64,000 bases of DNA from Corynebacterium sp. (GTDB lineage Bacteria > Actinomycetota > Actinomycetes > Mycobacteriales > Mycobacteriaceae). Numbering within the stretch: the first letter of the stretch is position 1; each line of letters opens with the position of its first letter. A program made the position numbers and the translations under genes. Shown here piece by piece: positions 1-7,118 of the stretch. A model generated the notes under the pieces. That model was given only the letters and a program-made list of their open reading frames with translations. It searched no databases and was not told the DNA's origin. Location: the NCBI RefSeq assembly GCF_022712275.1, contig NZ_JALAGU010000050.1, forward strand, positions 1 to 64,000, written 5' to 3'.

Positions 1-36
1 GCGTGGGGGTGTGGGGTGCCCGGGTGCCGGTGGTGC

Positions 37-177
37 CTAGTCCCATGCGGTGTCGTGGTCTGTGGTGTGCCATTGGTTGAGTAGTTGTCTTGTGTGTTGT
101 CGTTCGGTTCGGTGTCGTGTGGTCTTGTCGTCCCAGTGTTCCCTGTCGTCCTGGTCGTACCAGTCGGCGTGGGTCAT
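37..177 (-). CDS. Small phage protein, 46 aa, unknown function
   Basis: The ATG at 177 opens a 46-codon frame (MTHADWYDQD...) ending in TAG at 37-39. Its start overlaps the TGA of the upstream gene in an ATGA arrangement, the same translational coupling used through most of this minus-strand operon, which is the main reason to call it. The product is very polar and rich in Asp, His, Arg and Gln, with no hydrophobic segment. I recognise no family. The remaining bases 1-36 hold nothing I can call. Confidence 0.5.
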   Translation of the reverse strand: MTHADWYDQDDREHWDDKTTRHRTERQHTRQLLNQWHTTDHDTAWD

Positions 178-542
178 CGGATGGTTGCCTTGTTGTGCTT
201 GGTTGCGTTGAGGTATGCGCGGTACAGGTTGGCCTCATCCCCTACGATGGTGAACTGTCCGTTGCTGAGTTGCTTCCGTCTAGCTTCAATGACTGCCCAC
301 ACTGCGTTGAGTAGTTCATCCCACGTCTCGTCTACTGTCGACTCCTCGGCGGGGACGTACCGTGTCCACTGCCCTGCGGGGAACATGGCGATGGTGCGGT
401 CACCGCCTGACCGGATGATGTGGAGTGCCCCTGTCCCCTCTTCATCGAGGAGGGGGTAGGCGTCTTCGGGGGTGGTGTAGGTTTCCCCGTCGGGGGTGTG
501 GATGGTGAAGCGCACGGGGCGGTGTTCCTTCCGAGGGGTCAT
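174..542 (-). CDS. Conserved-looking phage protein, 122 aa
   Basis: A 122-residue soluble protein (MTPRKEHRPVRFTIHTPDGE...). The N-terminal half looks like a compact beta-rich domain and the C-terminal half is helical with many charged residues. No catalytic motif or membrane segment is visible and I do not recognise the family. It is followed by a 4-base ATGA overlap with the 46-aa gene. Its own ribosome-binding site is weak, so it may be translated by coupling to the gene upstream. Confidence 0.6.
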   Translation of the reverse strand: MTPRKEHRPVRFTIHTPDGETYTTPEDAYPLLDEEGTGALHIIRSGGDRTIAMFPAGQWTRYVPAEESTVDETWDELLNAVWAVIEARRKQLSNGQFTIVGDEANLYRAYLNATKHNKATIR

Positions 543-560
543 GTGCCAGTGGGGGTGGGG

Positions 561-750
561 CTATTCGTCATCGACCCCGAGGATGTCCATCATCAATGCC
601 TGCTGAGCCATTGCGAGTAGCCCCGTCTTTGTGAGCATGGGGACTTCTTCATCCCCGTGGGATTGCCACTCTTCCCCGATGATGGGGGTGTCCGTCTTCG
701 TCTAGTCCGTAGGTGAGTGTGTATGTGGCGACGGGTATTGCGATGTCCAT
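561..750 (-). pseudogene. Small phage gene split by a one-base frameshift
   Basis: A strong purine-rich ribosome site precedes the ATG at 750. The reading frame gives MDIAIPVATYTLTYGLDEDG and then changes at a run of five C on the coding strand (684-688 on the plus strand). Continuing in the same frame stops after 33 residues. Dropping one C opens a frame reading GEEWQSHGDEEVPMLTKTGL and on to a natural-looking end at TAG 561-563, for about 62 residues in all. Both halves look coding. Either the copy is broken, the base call in the homopolymer is wrong, or the ribosome shifts by +1. Function unknown. Confidence 0.45.
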
Positions 751-806
751 AACCCTTCCCCCCTCATGTAGTATGTTGCCTATCCCCTATTGAAAGGTTG
801 TGCATC

Positions 807-1130
807 ATGGCACGCAAGGAAGTAATCCAGTACGTCGATGACCTGACCGGTGAGCAGTTGTCCTCCGATGAGGTGCGCACCGTGAACTTCTCCTACTCGG
901 GGAAGGATTACACTCTGGACCTGTCGCAGGAGAATGCGGATAGGTTGCGCGAGGTTCTGTCCCCGTGGTTGAAGGTTGCGACGCGGGTGTCGGGTCGTCG
1001 TGCTTCGTCTAAGGTTCCGGCGCGCAACGATCTGGACGAGGTGCGCGCGTGGGCGCGTGAGAACGGTTTCACGGTGTCCGATCGGGGGCGTGTGGCGCAG
1101 AAGATTCTGGACGCCTACGACGCCCGCTAG
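807..1130 (+). CDS. lsr2: Lsr2-family nucleoid-associated protein (phage xenogeneic silencer)
   Basis: A 107-residue protein starting MARKEVIQYVDDLTGEQL, the classic Lsr2 N-terminal dimerisation region. It has a C-terminal DNA-binding domain ending in the AT-hook-like core RGR (SDRGRVAQKI). The ATG at 807 is preceded by GAAAGG nine bases upstream; the TTG at 798 is less likely. Lsr2 proteins are actinobacterial H-NS analogues that coat AT-rich DNA and silence it. Prophage-borne relatives are known, the best studied being CgpS of the CGP3 prophage in C. glutamicum, which keeps the prophage silent. It is transcribed against its neighbours, so it may be expressed separately from the lytic operon. 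A role in silencing this prophage is inference. Confidence 0.9.
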   Translation: MARKEVIQYVDDLTGEQLSSDEVRTVNFSYSGKDYTLDLSQENADRLREVLSPWLKVATRVSGRRASSKVPARNDLDEVRAWARENGFTVSDRGRVAQKILDAYDAR

Positions 1131-1161
1131 GCTGCCGGGCGGGTGGTCCGGTGATGATGTG

Positions 1162-1188
1162 GAGGGGGATGGTGCGTGCCCTCCCCTC
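1162..1188 (+). terminator. Possible terminator after lsr2
   Basis: A 6-bp stem (GAGGGG at 1162-1167 with CCCCTC at 1183-1188) lies about 30 bases past the lsr2 stop, followed by a GT-rich stretch rather than a clean T run. It is weak by sequence alone. Confidence 0.3.
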
Positions 1189-1267
1189 TGTGTGTTGTGC
1201 CCCGGGTGGGGTGTTGTGCGTGCCGGGGGCTTGAACCCTGGTGCCTGCCTGTCACGCGGCCTGTTGG

Positions 1268-1459
1268 CTATTGCAGTTCTGATTCGATGGTCACCTTCGG
1301 AGCGAGGAGTGTGAGCTGAACCTTGGTGATCTCGTGGGGGTTCTCGACCCCGTCTATGAAGATCCCGTCCTCGGCGAGTAGGAGTTCGTGGCCGTCGAGG
1401 GTGATGTGTTTTCCTGCGGCGTCTCGGTAGATACGAACATGGTTTGGTGTGTGTGTCAT
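1268..1459 (-). CDS. Small phage protein, 63 aa
   Basis: A 63-residue protein (MTHTPNHVRIYRDAAGKHIT...) convergent with lsr2. It looks like a small beta-rich soluble domain (an LDGHEL-type strand followed by GIFIDG). There are no cysteines and no membrane segment, and I do not recognise the family. The short sequence GCGGCCTGTTGGCT occurs both at the 3' end of this gene and again just upstream of it. Confidence 0.45.
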   Translation of the reverse strand: MTHTPNHVRIYRDAAGKHITLDGHELLLAEDGIFIDGVENPHEITKVQLTLLAPKVTIESELQ

Positions 1460-1572
1460 TTCGCTCTTCCGGCTTCGTCATGCGGCCTGTTGGCTTGTGA
1501 GCGTTGGCGGGTCTCGTCGTCCGGCGAGAACACCGTCAGCCGCTATTCCTCACCGTCGTAACGGGAGGTTCG

Positions 1573-1643
1573 TGCGCGTCCGAGGACTTGAACCCCGGAC
1601 TCCCGCCCTATCGGGCAGTTCTCTAACCATTGAGTGAACGCGC
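1573..1643 (-). tRNA. Degenerate tRNA (anticodon uncertain, GAT/Ile at best)
   Basis: The 7-bp acceptor stem GCGCGTT/GACGCGC, discriminator A and a good T arm (loop TTCAAGT) are clear, and the D arm has a 3-bp CTC/GAG stem with GG in the loop. The anticodon stem CTGCC/GGCGG encloses only six bases (CGATAG) and lacks the invariant T33. The best reading is a GAT anticodon (Ile), but the loop could also close as a GATA tetraloop. No CCA is encoded. It may be a decaying phage tRNA or one that works with an odd loop. Confidence 0.5.
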
Positions 1644-1843
1644 ATCGCTGGTCGCTTTCCCCACACCGTGCTGTGGTTTCCGCTTCCAACTACGGCTGAG
1701 ACAGACCCCCGTGAGGTGGTGCTGTCAGCGCCCGCCGTGGACAGAGACCCCGGATGAGGCGCATCGTTGAGAGGCATACCGGGGTGGACTCCTGACGTGA
1801 TGGTGCACCATCACTGACCAACATGGGCGGTCCAGGCTCCCTG

Positions 1844-1917
1844 TGCGCAAGCGGGTTTCGACACCACTAGAACCAGACCCTAAAGACCTGACCATCCACA
1901 CTGTGGACTACTTGCGC
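1844..1917 (-). ncRNA. tRNA-like RNA with a UUA anticodon-position loop
   Basis: On the minus strand, GCGCAAG (1911-1917) pairs perfectly with CTTGCGC (1845-1851), followed by a discriminator-like A. The 74-base length is that of a tRNA. A 5-bp stem CAGGT/GTCTG holds a 7-base loop CTTTAGG with T33, which puts TTA in the anticodon position. The T arm is only partly canonical (four pairs, GTCGAA in place of TTCGAA) and the D-arm region forms a TCCACA/TGTGGA hairpin. It may be a degenerate tRNA or another structured RNA. Confidence 0.25.
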
Positions 1918-2001
1918 TGCCCCGCGTCCGGGGCACCGTGACTATTGCCACGGCTGTTACATTTTGCGGCGCAACCCGCGAGGGTATCCCGACCTCTTCA
2001 T

Positions 2002-2031
2002 AAAAACCTGACCAGTCCCGGGACGGTCAGG
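2002..2031 (-). terminator. Rho-independent terminator of the phage tRNA transcript
   Basis: On the minus strand, CCTGACC...GGTCAGG with an inner GTCCC/GGGAC stem makes a nearly perfect 12-bp hairpin with one bulge. It is followed directly by TTTTT (the aaaaa at 2002-2006 on the plus strand). It lies downstream of tRNA-Leu(CAA) and would end that transcript or let only part of it through to the RNAs further left. Confidence 0.6.
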
Positions 2032-2177
2032 AGCAATAGGTCGACAGAGGCACCTGCTATGGCTGCATCGTTGAGAGGCAGACCAGTGCAGTACGTGCTT
2101 GCCGTACCTGTGGCGACACCTGCCAGTAGCTACAGTGTCACCTGATTCATGGAGCACGACCGCGCTGCATGAATCCG

Positions 2178-2261
2178 TAGCCGCCGAGGGGATCGAACCC
2201 TCACGCCCTCACGGGCAACGGATTTTGAATCCGTCGCGTCTGCCTGTTTCGCCAGGCGGCT
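2178..2261 (-). tRNA. tRNA-Leu (anticodon CAA)
   Basis: This is a complete 84-base type II tRNA. It has acceptor stem AGCCGCC/GGCGGCT, a D arm, the anticodon stem GACGGAT/ATCCGT with loop TTCAAAA (anticodon CAA, reading UUG), a long variable arm TGCCCGTGAGGGCGT, and T arm GAGGG/CCCTC with loop TTCGATC. The discriminator is A and CCA is not encoded. It lies inside the prophage and is therefore phage-encoded. UUG is a low-use leucine codon in high-GC hosts, which would explain why a phage carries it (inference). An 8-bp GATTCATG/CATGAATC hairpin follows directly downstream. Confidence 0.9.
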
Positions 2262-2392
2262 AGGTGCCCTCACCCCTGCGCTCCGTGATCCGGCAGCAAC
2301 AATCGTTAAGTCCGGTGTCGGCTTGCGCAAAAGGGTTGGGCATGAACCCCGGTGGAGAGCCGGGGTAAGTGGAGAACCACAAGAGAAGGAGA

Positions 2393-2422
2393 GTGTTAGC
2401 GGGTGGTGAGATGTTTTCTCAA
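2393..2422 (-). promoter_or_regulatory. Predicted promoter for the phage tRNA cluster
   Basis: On the minus strand a -35-like TTGAGA (2417-2422) and a -10-like TAACAC (2393-2398) are separated by 18 bases, about 130 bases upstream of tRNA-Leu(CAA). The leader between them and the tRNA contains a CCCCGG/CCGGGG hairpin at about 2347-2365. Inferred from sequence only. Confidence 0.4.
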
Positions 2423-2454
2423 TTTCCCGCTATCACTATTGTACCCCGCTATTC

Positions 2455-3126
2455 TCACGGGGTTGTGAAACTCTTCGGGTTTTTCCGTTTCGCGTCGAGA
2501 ATATCCCGAACCGCTAGGGCAGAGTTCAGCTCAACCACCACGTCGCCGTGAATGTCTTGAATGCAGTCCACCCACTGTTGATCCACCCACCGGTAGATAG
2601 TGGACTTGCCCCTGCCGGTAAGTGTCGCCACTTCCCCAATCGTCCGATAGTTCTTGTCCGGCTTGTCGTAGTAGAACCGCAAACAATCCCGCGTAGCCTC
2701 CCCTGCACGAAGAAGATCCCCCACCCCCTCGGTGGTGACTACCTCCCCCGCATACGCCCGCAGGTGCGAGATCACGCGCTCCAGGTCCGGGTACCGCTCC
2801 CCATGCTCATCCTCCACAATCCCCGACGATCTCAGCCCCAAGATCCCGCCCTCACAGTCCCTCCAGAAGCACCCCATCTTCACCGGTGGCACCGACCCCA
2901 TTGCTACGCAGTAGTCGATCAGGTTCCCGACGAAGCACACCTCCATGTCTGCCAGGGCTTGTGCCGACAGGTTCCCCGGTGGTTTCGACCCGGGGGGCGG
3001 TGGTTTCACGAACGGGTCGTCCTCGTGCGGTACGGTGAGGGGGTTGTTGTGGAGGAAGTCTGTGCGTGCCCGTTCGACGTACTCGGTGACTTCTGCGAGG
3101 TGGTCTCTAAGCTGCTGCGCGTCCAG
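2455..3126 (-). CDS. Phage HTH protein, probable CTG start
   Basis: About 223 residues from the CTG at 3126, which has GGAGG seven bases upstream. The frame is open further up to an ATG at 3204, but that part lies inside the preceding gene in another frame and encodes an Arg-rich sequence typical of a shadow frame. The C-terminal third contains a helix-turn-helix at roughly residues 159-185 (TIGEVATLTGRGKSTIYRWV), so the protein probably binds DNA. The middle contains several cysteines and GCFWRDCEGG. An ACCCCG/CGGGGT hairpin spans the stop codon. The specific role (late regulator or small-terminase-like) cannot be decided. Confidence 0.65.
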   Translation of the reverse strand: MDAQQLRDHLAEVTEYVERARTDFLHNNPLTVPHEDDPFVKPPPPGSKPPGNLSAQALADMEVCFVGNLIDYCVAMGSVPPVKMGCFWRDCEGGILGLRSSGIVEDEHGERYPDLERVISHLRAYAGEVVTTEGVGDLLRAGEATRDCLRFYYDKPDKNYRTIGEVATLTGRGKSTIYRWVDQQWVDCIQDIHGDVVVELNSALAVRDILDAKRKNPKSFTTP

Positions 3127-3334
3127 TGTTCGCCTCCTCCATGATCCATGCGACCTTCGCCGCCACCTTCGCCGGCGACCAGCGCTCGTTGATGACCGCC
3201 GCACCCCACGGGTGGTAAGGCTTCGTGCGGATCAACTTCACCCCCAACTCCCCGGTGTTGCTGTCGAGGACGGTTACCCACCATTTGCTGCCCGCTGGTG
3301 GTTCTGGCATTAGGTTGATTACGGACTTGCTCAT
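3107..3334 (-). CDS. Small phage protein, 75 aa
   Basis: Starts at the ATG at 3334 (MSKSVINLMPEPPAGSKWWV...), overlapping the TGA of the gene upstream in ATGA. The product is soluble with several tryptophans (KWW, WGAAV, RWSP) and I know no family. Its 3' end overlaps the beginning of the next gene, whose ribosome site lies inside this frame, so the two are probably translationally coupled. Confidence 0.55.
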   Translation of the reverse strand: MSKSVINLMPEPPAGSKWWVTVLDSNTGELGVKLIRTKPYHPWGAAVINERWSPAKVAAKVAWIMEEANTGRAAA

Positions 3335-3690
3335 GCGTTCCCCCATTCGGTGACGTACTCGTGCGGTCGTCGCTTGCTGTTGTATTTCCGTACGATCTCC
3401 CGTGACGCTTCCCAGATCGCTTTGTCCATCTCATCTTCGGTGCGAGGCACGGTCGAGTTGGTGTATTTTGCGGTCCAGTAGTCTCCCTCGTCGACGGCTT
3501 TAATCCGCTTACGTTCGAGTTCTATGTCTGTCTTGAGCGTACTGACGCACTCGTAATCTACTTCGTGTTCCGATCCGAAGAATCCAGGGTCGCGGATAAT
3601 CAGTTTGGCTCGACAGAACCGATAGCGCTCTTCCTCAACTTCCCACCGTCCGCCCTGGGGTGGCGGGTACAGTTTCAGCGTGTCGCTCAT
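3331..3690 (-). CDS. Phage protein of unknown function, 119 aa
   Basis: A charged, soluble 119-residue protein (MSDTLKLYPPPQGGRWEVEE...), beta-rich in the first half and helical in the second (ELERKRIKAVDEGDYWTAKY). It has two cysteines and no known motif. Both ends are in ATGA overlaps with its neighbours. Confidence 0.6.
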   Translation of the reverse strand: MSDTLKLYPPPQGGRWEVEEERYRFCRAKLIIRDPGFFGSEHEVDYECVSTLKTDIELERKRIKAVDEGDYWTAKYTNSTVPRTEDEMDKAIWEASREIVRKYNSKRRPHEYVTEWGNA

Positions 3691-3884
3691 TTGCTCCCCT
3701 TCGTCTCAATGCGCGTATCCCGGAACACGAACAGGCCCAGAACGATCGTGATGAACACCGGCCAGAACCCCACCTCGTGTCCGAACTCTGCGACCAGTGG
3801 GCGAATCCCCCACTCGACAAGCGCCGCAACACACAAGCACTGAAGCACTGCGACCGCGAGTAGTAGTGCTGCTGATTCCTTCAT
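3687..3884 (-). CDS. Small membrane protein, 65 aa
   Basis: Two predicted membrane segments, about residues 3-24 and 38-54, the second followed by a basic tail (RDTRIETKGSK), so the C terminus should face the cytoplasm. GGAGAA precedes the ATG. It is the first gene after nrdE, across a 57-base gap, and overlaps the following gene by ATGA. Function unknown. Confidence 0.55.
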   Translation of the reverse strand: MKESAALLLAVAVLQCLCVAALVEWGIRPLVAEFGHEVGFWPVFITIVLGLFVFRDTRIETKGSK

Positions 3885-3941
3885 TTGTTTCTCCCTCGAT
3901 TGAATGAGCGTGACAGGTATGCGCTCCCCACCTCCCGCTGG

Positions 3942-6900
3942 CTACAGTGCGCAGGACTCGCAGAACCCCGCAGCAGTGCCCTCCACCTCGGTCCCCTCGA
4001 ACGCGGGCTGCTGAAGTCGGATGTAGTAGAGCGACTTGCAGCCCATGCGCCACGCTCGAATCTGCGCCAGGTTGATGTCCCTCGTCGTCGCCTTATCCGT
4101 GAAGAACAAGGTGAGCGACTGCCCCTGATCCACCCAATGCTGCGACACCGCGTAAGTGTCGATCACTTTCTTGTAGCCGATGGTGGACGCGGACTGGAAC
4201 AGGTGCGCGTTCTCGTTCGTCAGGTGCGGCTGCGGGTAGTACACGCGCCCAAGCTTCCCCTCCTTGCGGATCTCCACACCGGACGCCACCGGGTGGATAG
4301 AGGAGGTGCTGTGGTTGATGTACGAGATACTGCCGGTCGGCGGGATCGCCTGAAGGTAAGCGTTCGCCATGCCGTACTTCGCCACCTCCACCCGCAGTGC
4401 GTCCCACTCCTCGCGGGTCGGCGCTGACAGTCCCGGCATGATCTCCAGATCGTCGCCGAACTCCTCGCACTTCGGGTACGCCACACGCTCGAACCACGCC
4501 CCGGTGTCGTACTCACACCCATCAAACCAAGCGTGCGGGCCGTGCTCCCGTGCGATCTGCGTTGAGGCGAGCATCGCCGCCCACGTCACACGAGCCATAT
4601 AGCGATCCAGGATGCGTAGCGACTCCGGCGCGCCATACTCAATCCCGAGATCCCCCAACGCCCCATGCCAGTTCATCTGCCCCAAACCGATACTGTGCGA
4701 ATCGTCGTTGCCCTTACGCACGGACGGCACCGAATCAATGCTTGTTGTCCGGGACACCTGATCCAGTGCCTTAGTCGCCACCACAACCGTGTCCGTGAAC
4801 TCGTCCGTGGTGAGGTCCAGCATCTTCCGCATGTTGAACGAACCAAGGTTGCAACTGATGTCATGTCCGACCGTCTGGTAGGTCAGGTCATCGTTCAGGA
4901 CCGAGGGGGTCTGAACCTGCATGATCTCGGAACAGTTGCCCGTCTGAACACCGTTGAAGATCACCTTGTGTCGCTTTGGCTCGTTCAGGCAGTACGTGTC
5001 ATCCACGCGACCCTCGTCAATGACGCTTTCCACCCTGATGTAGCCGTTGGCGGCACGCTGATGGTCCACTTCCTCAACGATGACCCTGCGGGTAGGCAGT
5101 CCGAGCTTCCGGAGTGTCTGCGATTCAGTACCGCTAATGATGAGTCGATAAGCGGTCTTGGTCTCGTACTCCTTCTGCCCCGGCTTGAACCGCGTCCGTC
5201 CAGCATCACGCATCTTCTTCCACCGTGACGACACGCCCATCTCGGTGAGCATGATGCGGATGTCTTCCAGGAACTCGGGGTGGATTGACCCGATCTGAAG
5301 GCCCACCTTCCCGTTGCCCCATCCGTCACCGTCGAGCATTCCTGCAAGCCATTCCAGGCGACTCTTCAGTGAGTATGTAGAGTCCGGGACAACATACTTC
5401 CGGGGAGTCCCCTGGTGCAGCACGTAGGACACTCGACCGGTTGCATCCGGCTTCAGTGAGCTGGACTTATACTCAATGAACTCCCCGAGGTGAGTCTTGC
5501 CAGGGTAAAGCCGGAGGATTGGCGATCCGTTCACCCCGTAGGTGCCGTCTGCGCTATGCAGGCCAGCGGTGTAGGCGTAGGGGAAGTCGGGGGCGTCCTC
5601 GTTGTCCACCACCGGAAGACTGAACTTGTCGATCATGTCGCCCGGCTTCAGTTCCCCGGCCCGGGTCTCGACAACCTTACGGCTCCCGTATCCCGTCTTG
5701 ACGTAGAACTTGTGGTACGGGGTGACGTCCATCGACGCGCCATTGTCGAAATCGACGGTGATTAGCGGCTGTCCCTTACCTGTCTGCTCGACCCTAGACA
5801 GTGACCATTCTTCGCCGTTCCACACTTCAACGTCCTGGCCTGCTAGGTCCACAATCGGGACGTTTCCCGACCGGGTGAGGAGGAGCGTTTCTGGCGCTAC
5901 GCACAGGTTGGACATCTGGATGCGTCCCACATGGTTCATCGGGTTAGCGCGGGACGCGACATCAGAGAACAGGACGTATGGGTAACCAGATTCGAACTGC
6001 ACCTCGGAGAGGGTCTGGAAGAACGTTCGTGCGTTGATCTTCCGCTTCGTGATCCGGTCATCGTCCACCCACGAGCTGTAACGGTCGGTGATGTCACACT
6101 CGCTGAACGGCTTGCCCTCCACCCGCTCCACGTCATATGGGGAGAACAGGTACATGTCAGCGTCCCGCTTCGCCAGCTCGAACGTGATGTCCGGGACGAT
6201 CACGCCGATGCTGAGCGTCTTGATGCGGATCGCCTCATCCGCGTTCTCCTTCTTCGTGTCCAACGCTGCCATGATGTCGGGGTGGTGGGCGCTGATGTAC
6301 ACCGCGCCCGCACCCTGCCGCTGACCGAGCTGGTTTGCGTACCGGAAGTCCGATTCGAGGATCTTCATCACCGGCACGAGGCCGGATGCGGCATCGGGAA
6401 TGCCCTTGATTGCTGCGCCGGATTCGCGCAGGTTCGTGAGGTTGATGCCCACACCCCCGCCACGCTTCGACAGTTGGAGGGCACTGTTGCTCACCCGGCC
6501 GATGGATTCCATGTTGTCCTGCACGTCGAGGAGGAAGCAGGACACCCGCTCCCCGCCCTTCGCCCGCCCGGCGTTAAGGAATGTGGGGGTTGCCGGCTGG
6601 AATCTTCCGGTGATGATCGCGTCCACGAGATCCTTCGCCGCGTCGTAGTCCCCACCGGAAAGGTCCACGGCGGTCATCACAACCCGGTCCTCAAACCGTT
6701 CGTAGTAGCGGGTGCCGTCCTCAGTGCGCAGCGCGTAGGAGGTGTAGAACTTCAGTGCACCCATGTACGACTGGAAGCGGTACTTGTGAGCGTATGCCTG
6801 TTGGAACAGTGCCTTGAACTGGTCGAAGGTGAACCGTTCGACGGTTTCACGCTTCCACAGGTTGTTGTCCACCAGGTAGTTCGTCTTCTCTCGGAGGTTG

Positions 6901-7037
6901 TGGAAGAAGACGGTGTTCTGGTTGACCTCTTCGAGGAAGTAGGCGCGTGCCGCTTCGTGGTCTTTGTCGAGCTGGAGCTTCCCATCCTTCAGGATGTTCA
7001 CTTCGCTGTTGAGTGACTGGTAGGTGGTATTGGTCAA
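3942..7037 (-). CDS. nrdE: Ribonucleoside-diphosphate reductase alpha chain (class Ib) with intein
   Basis: Reduces ribonucleoside diphosphates to deoxy forms for phage DNA synthesis. The TTG at 7037 is the likely start because AAGGAG sits five bases before it; the ATG at 7052 lies upstream of that site. Counting from the TTG there are 1031 residues, of which 379-701 are an intein, leaving a 708-residue enzyme, normal for NrdE. Visible catalytic parts are Cys167 and Cys729 (SCFLL, SCNLGS; the redox pair), the thiyl-radical Cys702 (NL/CSEI, interrupted by the intein) and the C-terminal CESCAL shuttle pair. No nrdF or nrdI is in the window, so the radical-generating subunit must come from the host or from elsewhere in the prophage. 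Confidence 0.95.
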   Translation of the reverse strand: MTNTTYQSLNSEVNILKDGKLQLDKDHEAARAYFLEEVNQNTVFFHNLREKTNYLVDNNLWKRETVERFTFDQFKALFQQAYAHKYRFQSYMGALKFYTSYALRTEDGTRYYERFEDRVVMTAVDLSGGDYDAAKDLVDAIITGRFQPATPTFLNAGRAKGGERVSCFLLDVQDNMESIGRVSNSALQLSKRGGGVGINLTNLRESGAAIKGIPDAASGLVPVMKILESDFRYANQLGQRQGAGAVYISAHHPDIMAALDTKKENADEAIRIKTLSIGVIVPDITFELAKRDADMYLFSPYDVERVEGKPFSECDITDRYSSWVDDDRITKRKINARTFFQTLSEVQFESGYPYVLFSDVASRANPMNHVGRIQMSNLCVAPETLLLTRSGNVPIVDLAGQDVEVWNGEEWSLSRVEQTGKGQPLITVDFDNGASMDVTPYHKFYVKTGYGSRKVVETRAGELKPGDMIDKFSLPVVDNEDAPDFPYAYTAGLHSADGTYGVNGSPILRLYPGKTHLGEFIEYKSSSLKPDATGRVSYVLHQGTPRKYVVPDSTYSLKSRLEWLAGMLDGDGWGNGKVGLQIGSIHPEFLEDIRIMLTEMGVSSRWKKMRDAGRTRFKPGQKEYETKTAYRLIISGTESQTLRKLGLPTRRVIVEEVDHQRAANGYIRVESVIDEGRVDDTYCLNEPKRHKVIFNGVQTGNCSEIMQVQTPSVLNDDLTYQTVGHDISCNLGSFNMRKMLDLTTDEFTDTVVVATKALDQVSRTTSIDSVPSVRKGNDDSHSIGLGQMNWHGALGDLGIEYGAPESLRILDRYMARVTWAAMLASTQIAREHGPHAWFDGCEYDTGAWFERVAYPKCEEFGDDLEIMPGLSAPTREEWDALRVEVAKYGMANAYLQAIPPTGSISYINHSTSSIHPVASGVEIRKEGKLGRVYYPQPHLTNENAHLFQSASTIGYKKVIDTYAVSQHWVDQGQSLTLFFTDKATTRDINLAQIRAWRMGCKSLYYIRLQQPAFEGTEVEGTAAGFCESCAL
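4935..5903 (-). other. NrdE intein with LAGLIDADG endonuclease (323 aa)
   Basis: The intein begins at a Cys (CVAPETLLLTRSG) and ends in FNGVQTGN, followed by the extein Cys of CSEI. It therefore has Cys1, a terminal Asn and a Cys+1 nucleophile, as expected for class 1 splicing. Block B is visible as DVTPYHKF (Thr and His). Two dodecapeptide motifs, TAGLHSADGTY and LAGMLDGDGW, identify a LAGLIDADG homing endonuclease in the middle. The +1 cysteine is also the catalytic radical cysteine of NrdE, so the unspliced protein must be inactive. The terminal His usually seen before Asn is replaced by Gly. NrdE inteins are known in phages, including corynephage P1201. Confidence 0.92.
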
Positions 7038-7059
7038 TGGTTCTCCTTGCATGGTTGTT

Positions 7060-7088
7060 AACCCCCGCGTGGTGTGCGAGCGGGGGTT
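7060..7088 (-). terminator. Hairpin between rusA-like gene and nrdE
   Basis: AACCCCCGC at 7060-7068 pairs with GCGGGGGTT at 7080-7088, a 9-bp stem with an 11-base loop, placed between the stop of the resolvase gene and the nrdE ribosome site. There is no long T run on the minus strand, so it may be an attenuator or an mRNA-stability hairpin rather than a full terminator. Confidence 0.45.
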
Positions 7089-7118
7089 GTGGAGCGTCGC
7101 ACGCGCTCAACTGTTCGA

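Noticed and set aside
1200..1300. Possible further tRNA around the CTTGAACCC at 1220
   Set aside because: It resembles a T-arm core, but the T stem has a mismatch and no matching acceptor stem exists at the right distance.
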